Made by a program: the position numbers and the translations under genes | The notes under the pieces: generated by a model | The model's database searches: none | What the model was told of the DNA's origin: nothing | The model's input: only the letters and a program-made list of their open reading frames with translations | DNA from: Arthrobacter sp. ZGTC131 | GTDB lineage: Bacteria; Actinomycetota; Actinomycetes; Actinomycetales; Micrococcaceae | DNA: 38,700 nt | Direction: 5' to 3' | Assembly: GCF_002929275.1 (NCBI RefSeq) | Contig: NZ_PJIK01000025.1 | Location: 1 to 38,700 of the forward strand | Shown: positions 14,983 through 21,797 of the stretch, piece after piece | Layout of the letters: each line of letters starts with the position of its first letter | Position numbering within the stretch: the first letter of the stretch is position 1

Positions 14983-16365
14983 TTACACCGAGGCGGTTAC
15001 CCGCCCAAGGTCATCGGCTTCCACGGCGTCTTCGAGCGACTCCTCCGGCTCGAGTTCCGTGCCAGCTGCCGCTTCCTCCTCCGGCCGCAAGGACGGTGCC
15101 GTGTGGATGTGCTGGTGCAGCGGGTGGAACTGGCTGGGGCCCAGTCCGCCGAACTCGTAGGCGGTTTCGGCATGTTCGGAGAGATCCACGCCGGTGACCT
15201 CGTCCTCGTGGCTGACGCGGAACCCGATGGTCTTGTGGATTCCGACGCCGATGACCGCCGTCATGAGGCCGGAGAGTGCCAGCGTGATGAGGACGGCCAC
15301 GGTCTGGGCCACGAGCTGCTGGACCCCGCCGCCGTAGAAGAGTCCGCCGCCTTCGCCGTTGACAGGGAGGGCGATGAAGCCCAGCGCCAGCGTGCCGACC
15401 AGGCCGGAGCCCAGGTGTACGCCGACGACGTCGAGCGAGTCGTCAAAGCCGAACTTGAATTTAAGCTCGACGAAGAGTGCGGAGGCCACGCCGGACACCA
15501 AGCCAAGGCCGACGGCGGCGAGCGGGCTGATGTTGGCGCACGACGGCGTGATGGCCACGAGGCCTGCAACGGCACCTGATGCGGCACCCAGGGAGGTGGG
15601 ATGCCCGTGGCGGACCTTCTCCGTGACGAGCCAGCTGAGCATCGCCGCGGCCGGAGCCGTGAGTGTGTTGATCCAGATCAGGCCTGCCTGTTCCGCCGTG
15701 GTGGCGGCGCCGGCGTTGAAGCCGAACCAGCCGAACCACAGGATGCCTGCGCCGAGCATGATGAAGGGAACGTTGTGCGGGCGGTGGCCCGGGTCCTTCC
15801 CGAAGCCGTGCCGCTTGCCGACGATGACGGCAAGGACCAGTGCAGCCATGCCGGAGCTGATTTCGACGACGGTGCCGCCGGCAAAGTCGATGACCTGTCC
15901 GAAGACGGCACTGACGGCTCCGCCCTGGCTCATGAGGCCGCCGCCCCAGACCATGAAGGCGAGGGGGCAGTAAACAAGCGTGACCCAGAGCGGAACGAAG
16001 GCCACCCAGGCGGCGAATTTGGCGCGGTCTGCAACGGCACCGCTGATCAAGGCCACCGTGAGGATGGCGAACGTACCGGCGTAGCCCGCTTTGATCAGTT
16101 CGGGGGTACCCATCAGGCCTTCCAGACCGAAGCTGGCAAACGGGTTTCCGAACAGGCCCAGGAATCCCTCACCCGTGCTCATGGCGTAACCCCACAGCAC
16201 CCAGACGACGCCCACGATGCAGGCTGACACGAAGCTCATCATGATCATGTTGAGGGAGGCCTTGGCGCGGGTCATGCCGCCGTAGAAGAGCCCCAGCGCC
16301 GGGGTCATGAGCAGCACCAGTGCCGCCGACACCATCATCCAAACGTTCGCCGCAGTGATCTCCAC
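14983..16365 (-). CDS. amt: Ammonium transporter (Amt/MEP/Rh family)
   Basis: 460 residues from GTG 16365 (MEITAANVWMMVSAALVLLM), with GAAGGG 8 nt upstream. Eleven hydrophobic helices are recognisable, including 'TPALGLFYGGMTRAKASLNM', 'WVLWGYAMSTGEG' and the pore/gate 'GNPFASFGLEG' block. The signature 'DFAGGTVVEISSGMAALVLA' (helix V with the first twin His site replaced by family-typical residues) and the HPTSLGAASGAVAGLVAITP block are present. The C-terminal cytosolic tail ('GLDLSEHAETAYEFGGLG' type) is where PII protein docks. Unusually for actinobacteria, no glnB or glnD follows. GlnR-like repeats lie upstream. Confidence 0.93.
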   Translation of the reverse strand: MEITAANVWMMVSAALVLLMTPALGLFYGGMTRAKASLNMIMMSFVSACIVGVVWVLWGYAMSTGEGFLGLFGNPFASFGLEGLMGTPELIKAGYAGTFAILTVALISGAVADRAKFAAWVAFVPLWVTLVYCPLAFMVWGGGLMSQGGAVSAVFGQVIDFAGGTVVEISSGMAALVLAVIVGKRHGFGKDPGHRPHNVPFIMLGAGILWFGWFGFNAGAATTAEQAGLIWINTLTAPAAAMLSWLVTEKVRHGHPTSLGAASGAVAGLVAITPSCANISPLAAVGLGLVSGVASALFVELKFKFGFDDSLDVVGVHLGSGLVGTLALGFIALPVNGEGGGLFYGGGVQQLVAQTVAVLITLALSGLMTAVIGVGIHKTIGFRVSHEDEVTGVDLSEHAETAYEFGGLGPSQFHPLHQHIHTAPSLRPEEEAAAGTELEPEESLEDAVEADDLGRVTASV

Positions 16366-16448
16366 GCGTGTTCCCTTCGCAACAAGTCATCCGTACAGGA
16401 GACCGCTGCCGCCGGTCCCAAGCCCCTTACCGATATTCGTCGACGTTT

Positions 16449-16540
16449 GTTTCAGGTGTTGGCGAGGGAAGTTTCACCGGCGTTTCAGGAAAAGGCGTTG
16501 CGTAAAGCCCGGATGACCGTTCTGTTTCCGGATTGTTAAC
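16449..16540 (-). promoter_or_regulatory. Candidate GlnR-type operator array upstream of amt
   Basis: Reading on the + strand, GTTTC occurs at 16449, 16471 and 16482 with spacings of 22 and 11 bp, and GTTTC-n6-GTTAA at 16524-16539. On the transcribed strand these become GAAAC-n6-GAAAC and TTAAC-n6-GAAAC. Streptomyces GlnR sites take the form gTnAC-n6-GaAAC with 11-bp spacing, and amtB is a well known GlnR target. They lie 85-175 bp before the amt start. No glnR gene is in the window, so binding is inferred. Confidence 0.45.
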
Positions 16541-16743
16541 GACGCCTCTTGGAGGGGGCCGAAATAAGGTGTCGCCTGCAGTCAGGGCCGCCGATCTGGG
16601 CCAGTTCCGCACACAAGACTGCGAAAGAGGCGTTTTGAGGGTGTGTTACGGGCCCGTGAACGAAACATATCCGCCCGGGGCAAGGTCCCGCCGTCGCACA
16701 TCACGGATCTTGACCGCCGGAAGCAGTCCGCTCACCATGAGGT
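16541..16743. other. Remainder of the amt / DUF1810 divergent interval
   Basis: Together with the GlnR-like stretch, the 378-bp gap (16366-16743) separates the divergent amt and DUF1810 genes. It contains one more GTTAC...GAAAC pair (16645-16666, spacing 12) but no gene that I can support. Confidence 0.4.
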
Positions 16744-17229
16744 ATGAGTAGCGATCCTGCCGGGCCGGCCGTGAATGACGCGTACAACCTGGAGCGGTTT
16801 GTGGCCGCCCAGAACGACGGCGGCACGTATGACGCGGCCGTCGCCGAGCTTCGGAGTGGAAGCAAGCGGAGCCACTGGATGTGGTTTGTCTTTCCCCAGA
16901 TCGCCGGGCTGGGCCAGAGCGCCACGTCCAGGATGTATGCCCTCGCCTCCCTCGAGGAAGCCAGGGCTTATCTGCAGCATCCGGTGCTCGGCCCCCGGCT
17001 CATCGAATGCGCGGACATTGTGGCCGGTCTCAACGCCCGAAACGCCACTCAGATATTCGGCGGCATTGACGCGCTGAAGCTCCATTCATCCATGACGCTC
17101 TTCCTGCGCGCAGCACCGGGGCAAGCGGCCTTCCACCGGGTGCTGGATAAGTATTTCGAAGGGCAACCGGACTCGGGCACCGACAGGCTCCTGGCAGCAA
17201 GGGGCCCGGGCTGGAGTCCCTGGAGCTGA
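16744..17229 (+). CDS. DUF1810-family protein
   Basis: 161 residues from ATG 16744. Family blocks: 'YNLERFVAAQNDGGTYDAAV', 'RSHWMWFVFPQIAGLGQSAT', 'YALASLEEARAYLQHPVLGP' and 'FGGIDALKLHSSMTLFLRAA', all matching DUF1810, a widespread bacterial family of unknown function. The N-terminal FxxAQ and WFVFPQ motifs are intact. The Shine-Dalgarno is only AGG 3 nt upstream. It is monocistronic, judging by the hairpin 75 bp downstream at 17303-17344. Confidence 0.85.
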   Translation: MSSDPAGPAVNDAYNLERFVAAQNDGGTYDAAVAELRSGSKRSHWMWFVFPQIAGLGQSATSRMYALASLEEARAYLQHPVLGPRLIECADIVAGLNARNATQIFGGIDALKLHSSMTLFLRAAPGQAAFHRVLDKYFEGQPDSGTDRLLAARGPGWSPWS

Positions 17230-17302
17230 CCGGACTGTGCTGACCGGGGTTGTTCACGGCCGTTTCCGGCGAGCGCGGCGCCGCCGACGCTGGAGGGGTG
17301 GA

Positions 17303-17344
17303 GCCGGGTCCGGCGCTTCTGGGGGGAGTGCGCCCGGACCCGGC
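17303..17344 (+). terminator. GC-rich hairpin downstream of DUF1810
   Basis: GCCGGGTCCGG (17303-17313) pairs perfectly with 17334-17344; the stem can extend by CGC/GCG with one bulged G. It lies 74 bp past the stop codon and lacks a U-tract. Confidence 0.55.
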
Positions 17345-17597
17345 AGTCCTGCAGCGAAGGTTCGCGGCTACCTGTAACTTCAGGACACCCTTACTCTCGC
17401 CTGTACGTCTTGGGAAAAGCCGGTCGTCAGACCAGAACAGGTGGTCTTGGCCGGACCCCCCAAATAGGGGGTCTGCCGGGCTGTCGCTGGACTGAACCCC
17501 AGGGTTTCGGCTCCTTCACCCGTCCCGCCGGCGGTTCTACACTGGGAGCACTAGCCAGCCCGCAGCCAGCGGGCCGCGCAGACGGAAGGACAGTGGC
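17345..17597 (+). promoter_or_regulatory. Long csbD upstream region with hairpins and a promoter
   Basis: The 368-bp gap 17230-17597 has no gene. Besides the terminator it holds two small dyads, AGACCA-n7-TGGTCT (17429-17447) and GACCCCC-n6-GGGGGTC (17454-17473), and a promoter-like pair TTCACC (17515-17520) and TACACT (17538-17543) with 17-bp spacing, about 55 bp before csbD. The stacked hairpins could control readthrough or act as operators. Confidence 0.45.
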
Positions 17598-17774
17598 ATG
17601 GGTCTGGACGACAAGATCGATAACACAGCGGAAAAGCTTGCCGGCAAGGCCAAGGAAGGCGCCGGAAAGGCCAGGGACGACGAGGGCCTCGAAGCGGAAG
17701 GCAAAGCAGACCAGGCCAAGGCGGACCTGAAGCAGGCCGGCGAAAAGGTCAAGGATGCGTTCAAGCACGACTGA
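17598..17774 (+). CDS. CsbD-family general stress protein
   Basis: 58 residues from ATG 17598 (MGLDDKIDNTAEKLAGKAKE), with GGAAGGA upstream, to TGA 17772-17774. Repeated Glu/Lys/Ala-rich amphipathic units (AEKLAGKAKEGAGKARDD, EGKADQAKADLKQAGEKVK) are characteristic of CsbD proteins, small hydrophilic stress proteins first described as sigma-B-dependent in Bacillus. It is disordered or helical and has no catalytic residues. It is preceded by a promoter-like pair at 17515-17543. Confidence 0.85.
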   Translation: MGLDDKIDNTAEKLAGKAKEGAGKARDDEGLEAEGKADQAKADLKQAGEKVKDAFKHD

Positions 17775-17852
17775 CCGCTTTCAACCCGATTGAATTGATT
17801 CGAAGTCCCGCCTGCAGAAGCTGGCGGGGCTTCCTGCCGTCCGGGGCAGCGC

Positions 17853-18359
17853 CTACGGCCGCCTGACCTCCACGAGTTCGACGTCCCCCAGCCGGCCGTT
17901 TCCGACGACGGCGGTCATGTACGTGCACACCGGCTGGCGCCGGCGGTCCGTGGGTGAGCCGGGGTTGAGCAGGCGAAGGCCGCCGGCCGACGTCGTGTCC
18001 CAGGGAATGTGGGAATGCCCGAAGACCAGGACGTCTGCGTACGGGAAGAGCGCTTCGCAGCGCTCCTCGCGCCCCTTAGCCTGGCCGGTCTCATGAATCA
18101 CGCTGAAGCGCACGCCCTCCAGCGTCACGCTGGCCGACTCCGGCAGACGTCGCCGAAGGTCACCGCCGTCGTTGTTGCCGTAGACCCCCACCAGCCGCCT
18201 GCTTCGCTGTTCGAACATGTCCAGCAGCTCGGCGTTTACCCAGTCGCCGGCATGGAACACGACGTCTGCGGCGTCGACGGCGGCCCACACCTGATCAGGA
18301 AGCGCCCGAGCCCGCTGGGGGACGTGGGTGTCGGAAACTAGCAGCAGCCGGAGGCTCAT
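17853..18359 (-). CDS. YfcE/MJ0936-type metallophosphoesterase
   Basis: 168 residues from ATG 18359 (MSLRLLLVSDTHVPQRARAL), with GGGAGG upstream; GTG 18362 is an alternative. The calcineurin-like metal-binding blocks are all present: DTH (residues 10-12), 'FHAGDWV', GNND ('VYGNNDGGDLRRRLPE'), 'VIHETGQAKG' and GHSHIPW. The usual GH-[G/S]-H motif for the fourth block is here IHETG, in which the His/Glu pair replaces the more common GHGH. The family hydrolyses phosphodiesters in the cytoplasm. Divergent from the NUDIX gene with only 32 bp between starts. Confidence 0.85.
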   Translation of the reverse strand: MSLRLLLVSDTHVPQRARALPDQVWAAVDAADVVFHAGDWVNAELLDMFEQRSRRLVGVYGNNDGGDLRRRLPESASVTLEGVRFSVIHETGQAKGREERCEALFPYADVLVFGHSHIPWDTTSAGGLRLLNPGSPTDRRRQPVCTYMTAVVGNGRLGDVELVEVRRP

Positions 18360-18391
18360 CACAGCATCCTCCCATGGGGCAGACTGGGACG

Positions 18392-18922
18392 ATGGAAAAA
18401 ATTGTGCCGCCGTCGCCCGGAGATCCCCGCCGTCCGCTCGGTCCGCGTGATCCGGGCGATGCCTGGGTGGAGGGGGAGCATGGACGCTTCTGGGGCCGGT
18501 TCGGCTCCGCCGGACTTCTGGCCCACGACGCCGGGAAGGGGATCCTCCTGCAGCACCGCGCCACGTGGAGCGACCACGGCGGGACGTGGGGCCTGCCCGG
18601 TGGCGCGCTGCACCAGGGAGAGGACCCTGTCACGGGTGCGCTGCGCGAGGCCTTCGAGGAGGCCGCCGTCCCGGAGAAGAACGTCAGGGTGCTCTTCACC
18701 TCCGTTTTCGACGTCGGCTACTGGTCCTATACGACCGTAGCGGTGCAGGTCGTGGAACCGTTTGAGCCTGCCATCAGCGATCCCGAAAGCATCGAACTGG
18801 ATTGGATCCCGGTCCACGAAGTGGCCGCCATAAACCTGCACCCCGCCTTCGCCGCGTCCTGGCCCGCGCTCAGCGAGAAGCTGATGAACCACCGGCGGCC
18901 CCTGCTCCATGACGGGCGCTGA
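18392..18922 (+). CDS. NUDIX hydrolase
   Basis: 176 residues from ATG 18392 (MEKIVPPSPGDPRRPLGPRD); ATG 18374 in frame is also possible. The Nudix box 'GGALHQGEDPVTGALREAFE' continues with EAAV: G-x5-E-x7-REaxEEx-G/A, with Ala in the last Gly position. An N-terminal WGRFGSAGLLAHD and 'RATWSDHGGTWGLPGG' place it with MutT/ADP-ribose-type pyrophosphatases. It hydrolyses an X-linked nucleoside diphosphate, probably an oxidised or damaged nucleotide; the exact substrate is not predictable. It is the first gene of a five-gene forward run (18392-21789). Confidence 0.87.
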   Translation: MEKIVPPSPGDPRRPLGPRDPGDAWVEGEHGRFWGRFGSAGLLAHDAGKGILLQHRATWSDHGGTWGLPGGALHQGEDPVTGALREAFEEAAVPEKNVRVLFTSVFDVGYWSYTTVAVQVVEPFEPAISDPESIELDWIPVHEVAAINLHPAFAASWPALSEKLMNHRRPLLHDGR

Positions 18923-18927
18923 GCATC

Positions 18928-19311
18928 GTGGCTGACACTGGGCGGCCTGACACTGGGCGGCCGGACACTGAGCGGTTCCGGATCATGCTTGAAGAGGAAC
19001 GCGCCCGGAGGCTGGCCCTGCTCCCGGCGCTTCGCGCGGACATCACCTCGGCCAACGCGGCGCGGCAAAACTCCAACGTGGACGACGAGCACGATCCCGA
19101 AGGTGCCACCATCGCCTTCGAACTCTCCCAGGCGTCGGCGCTGCTGGACCAGAGCAGGTCCGGGCTCGCCCAGGTCGAGGCCGCTCTGGAACGGATCGAA
19201 GCCGGCACGTTCGGCATATGCGCGGTGTGCGGGCAAGAGATCGCTGAAGGGCGGCTGGAAGCCCGGCCCTGGACTGCGTTTTGCATCCTGCACGCGAGCG
19301 GCAAGGCCTGA
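18928..19311 (+). CDS. TraR/DksA-type zinc-finger protein
   Basis: 127 residues from GTG 18928 (VADTGRPDTGRPDTERFRIM), 5 bp after the NUDIX stop. The N-terminus carries three imperfect copies of DTGRP, encoded by a tandem GACACTGGGCGGCC repeat at 18934-18975. A long coiled-coil hairpin (residues 17-90, 'LEEERARRLALLPALRADIT') is followed by the zinc ribbon 'CAVCGQEIAEGRLEARPW', closing FCILHA. The last two ligands read C-x2-H rather than C-x2-C, as in many actinobacterial members. DksA-like proteins enter the RNA polymerase secondary channel; this version may only resemble them structurally. Confidence 0.82.
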   Translation: MADTGRPDTGRPDTERFRIMLEEERARRLALLPALRADITSANAARQNSNVDDEHDPEGATIAFELSQASALLDQSRSGLAQVEAALERIEAGTFGICAVCGQEIAEGRLEARPWTAFCILHASGKA

Positions 19312-19394
19312 CCACGGCGGCCCTCATCCTGTCCCTGCTGGCTGTTCCCCACAGCGGAAGAGCATCGTACGCTAGGGGCTGGGAGGTGATTGCC

Positions 19395-19583
19395 ATGCAG
19401 GCAAGCCAGGGAGACCGCATCATCATCCACGGCAGGACGGTGGAATCGTCGGACCGTCACGGTGAGATTCTCGAAGTCCGCGGCCCCGACGGAACACCGC
19501 CGTACTTCGTCCGCTTTGACGACGGGCACGAGACAATTATGTATCCCGGCGGCGACTTCACCGTCGAGCGCCGCGCCACGTAG
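19395..19583 (+). CDS. DUF1918-family protein
   Basis: 62 residues from ATG 19395 (MQASQGDRIIIHGRTVESSD), with GGGAGG 8 nt upstream. The family pattern is a short all-beta domain: 'GDRIIIHGRTV', 'RHGEILEVRGPDGTPPYFVR' and 'FDDGHETIMYPGGDFTVE'. DUF1918 is common in actinobacteria, function unknown; the fold recalls SH3-like barrels. Spacing to the next gene is 8 bp, so it belongs to the same operon. Confidence 0.85.
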   Translation: MQASQGDRIIIHGRTVESSDRHGEILEVRGPDGTPPYFVRFDDGHETIMYPGGDFTVERRAT

Positions 19584-19591
19584 CGCCCGGG

Positions 19592-20056
19592 ATGAGCGCA
19601 CCCGCGGGGCGGCCCGACCGGATCCTGATAGTTATCCTGTCCGTCATTGCCGGCCTCGTGGTGCTAGCTCTGGCCGCGGTCTTTTTCAGCGGCCAGCCCG
19701 AGCCGCTGGCGGAGGACACGCCGGCGGGCGTGGTGCAGCGCTATGCGGCGGCCGTCCTCGACGGCGATGAGGCCGGCGCTTCCCGCTACCTGACAGAGAG
19801 TTCAGAGCGGCAGTGCGGACCGGTTGACCGCGCTGCAACCGACAGCCTCAGGGTGACGCTGCTATCGACGACGGAACGCCCTGAATCAGCGGACGTGCGC
19901 GTTGTGCTTTCCGTCTCGAACGGCAACGGGCCCTTCGGGAACCCGGAGTATGAGACCGAGGCCGTGTTTGACCTCGTCAAGGTCAACGGCAGATGGCTTG
20001 TGAAGACCGCCCCGTGGCAGCTCACCGTCTGCCCGGAACCTCTGGTGAAGCCGTGA
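19592..20056 (+). CDS. Membrane-anchored small protein with SnoaL-like lumenal domain
   Basis: 154 residues from ATG 19592. One hydrophobic helix (residues 10-34, ILIVILSVIAGLVVLALAAV) is followed by an extracytoplasmic domain starting PAGVVQRYAAAVLDGDEAGA, which resembles the opening helices of NTF2/SnoaL-like or DUF4878 domains. Two Cys residues at the domain's ends (QCGP and TVCPEP) could form a disulphide. The function is unknown. The stop codon overlaps the next start (GTGA at 20053-20056), indicating translational coupling to the DUF5671-type gene. Confidence 0.7.
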   Translation: MSAPAGRPDRILIVILSVIAGLVVLALAAVFFSGQPEPLAEDTPAGVVQRYAAAVLDGDEAGASRYLTESSERQCGPVDRAATDSLRVTLLSTTERPESADVRVVLSVSNGNGPFGNPEYETEAVFDLVKVNGRWLVKTAPWQLTVCPEPLVKP

Positions 20057-21789
20057 GTCCTGTCCGGCCCGCGGCAGTTCAGCAAACGCACTCCGCGCTG
20101 CCCACGGTCCGGCGTCTGGTCGTTTTCCTGCTGCTGTTTGCCCTCGTGCTCGTTGGCGCATCCGGCCTGGCCGGCCTGCTGGACCGGCTGCTGGCCGCCG
20201 GCGCCGCGCTCGCAGCGAACGACGTCGGCGGCCTCGCCAGGTCCCTGGCCTTCGCCGTGGTTGGCGGGTCGCTCGCTGCCATCCTGTGGTGGATCGTGTG
20301 GCGGCGGCTCGGCGAGGAGGCGGAGCGCGCCTCGCTCGGCTGGGGGCTCTACGTTGCCGGCATCTACGGCGTTGCACTGATCACGTCCGCCGCGGCCCTT
20401 CTGGGCATGGGCGCGCAGCTCGTTGCAGGGGGGTCGGCACAGTGGCGTCCGTCGCTGGCAATAGGCATTGTGTGGGCCGGCGTCTGGGCATGGCACCGGT
20501 GGATGTGGCTGCACCCCGGCAAAGGGCCCCGACGCCTCAACGGCGTGCCCACGGTGGTGGGGTCAGTCTTCGGACTCATTCTCGGCACCGGCGGGACCAT
20601 CACCGCCCTGGGTGGCCTCCTCGATGCGGCCCTGCAGGTGCTTGCCGTGGCCCCGTCCCTGGGCCGGCCGTGGTGGGTTTCCGTTGTCCAGTCGCTCGTC
20701 TGGGCGGCCGGGGGATGCCTGGTCTGGTGGTGGCACTGGATCCCCGGCGGGGGCAGATTCCTGTCGTCAGGGCTGGCCAACGTGGCAGTGGCCGTTTTCG
20801 GAGTGCTCGGCGGCTGCATTCTCGCGCTTTCAGGGACGGTCACGGCACTGTTCGTGCTGCTCCGGCTCGTGTTCGACAGGGATCCCGCCAGCAGGCTCCT
20901 GGACCCGCTGGGGCCTGCCCTTGCGGCGGCGGCCATAGGCTCCCTCCTCTGGACCTACCACGCGGCGCTGGCGGACGGACGGTCCGGACAGATGCGGCAG
21001 GCAGTCCGGCTGCTCGCCTCGGGAGCCGCCCTGGTGGCCGCCGCCTCCGGGATAGGCGTGATCGTCAACGCCGCGCTGGGGCTGGCCGAGACCACACTCG
21101 CCGGGACGGACACGAGGACACTGCTGCTGGGTGGCATCAGTGCCCTGGCGATCGGCGGGCCCGTCTGGTGGAGGGTATGGAATCCAACCGGCCATCCGGA
21201 CGGGGCTGGGCCGGACAGGGCCGGGGCGGACAGCGCCGGGGCGGAGGATCGCCCGGAAAGCGGTGCTCCGCCGTCCGGGAAGGGAGCGGGCGGGCGGCGC
21301 ATCTACTTGGTTGCGATCTTCGGGCTCAGCGCCGTGGTGGCCCTCGTGACGCTGCTGGTCATCGGCTACCAGGCATTCGAATATCTGCTTGACGGCGCAA
21401 ATCGGGGGAGCCTCGCCGGGCGGGTGCGGGCACCGCTCGGCCTGCTAGTGGCCACCGGCCTCGTGGCCGGCTATCACTACGGTGCGTGGAGGCGGGAACG
21501 CGCAGCCCTGCCGCCAGGGGCGCCGCCCCCGCGGCGCACCATCGGACACGTCATCCTGGTGACCGGCTCCGACCCCGCGCCCCTGTCCCGCGTCATCAGC
21601 GACGCGGGCGGGGCTAGAATCACCGTCTGGAAAAGGGCCGACGGCGGTTTGACCGGCTCGGGCAGGCCCAACCAGCCGGACCTCGGGTTACTGGCCCAGG
21701 CACTGGAAGGTGTCAGCGGCGAGCGCGTGCTCGTGGTCATCGGCCCGGATGCCCGGATCGACGTGGTTCCCTTGGCGGGCGGGGAGTAG
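20053..21789 (+). CDS. DUF5671-type multi-pass membrane protein
   Basis: 578 residues from GTG 20053 (VSPVRPAAVQQTHSALPTVR), overlapping the previous stop by 4 bp. At least 12 hydrophobic helices are arranged as four rounds of a four-helix unit; each round contains a W-rich element such as ILWWIVWRRLGEEAERASLG, WWWHWIPGGG, LLWTYHAALADGRSG or 'GYHYGAWRRERAALPPGAPP', matching the DUF5671 repeat. After helix 12 comes a ~90-residue soluble tail: 'RTIGHVILVTGSDPAPLSRV' and 'VLVVIGPDARIDVVPLAGGE'. The function is unknown. Confidence 0.75.
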   Translation: MSPVRPAAVQQTHSALPTVRRLVVFLLLFALVLVGASGLAGLLDRLLAAGAALAANDVGGLARSLAFAVVGGSLAAILWWIVWRRLGEEAERASLGWGLYVAGIYGVALITSAAALLGMGAQLVAGGSAQWRPSLAIGIVWAGVWAWHRWMWLHPGKGPRRLNGVPTVVGSVFGLILGTGGTITALGGLLDAALQVLAVAPSLGRPWWVSVVQSLVWAAGGCLVWWWHWIPGGGRFLSSGLANVAVAVFGVLGGCILALSGTVTALFVLLRLVFDRDPASRLLDPLGPALAAAAIGSLLWTYHAALADGRSGQMRQAVRLLASGAALVAAASGIGVIVNAALGLAETTLAGTDTRTLLLGGISALAIGGPVWWRVWNPTGHPDGAGPDRAGADSAGAEDRPESGAPPSGKGAGGRRIYLVAIFGLSAVVALVTLLVIGYQAFEYLLDGANRGSLAGRVRAPLGLLVATGLVAGYHYGAWRRERAALPPGAPPPRRTIGHVILVTGSDPAPLSRVISDAGGARITVWKRADGGLTGSGRPNQPDLGLLAQALEGVSGERVLVVIGPDARIDVVPLAGGE

Positions 21790-21797
21790 CAGGGGAT

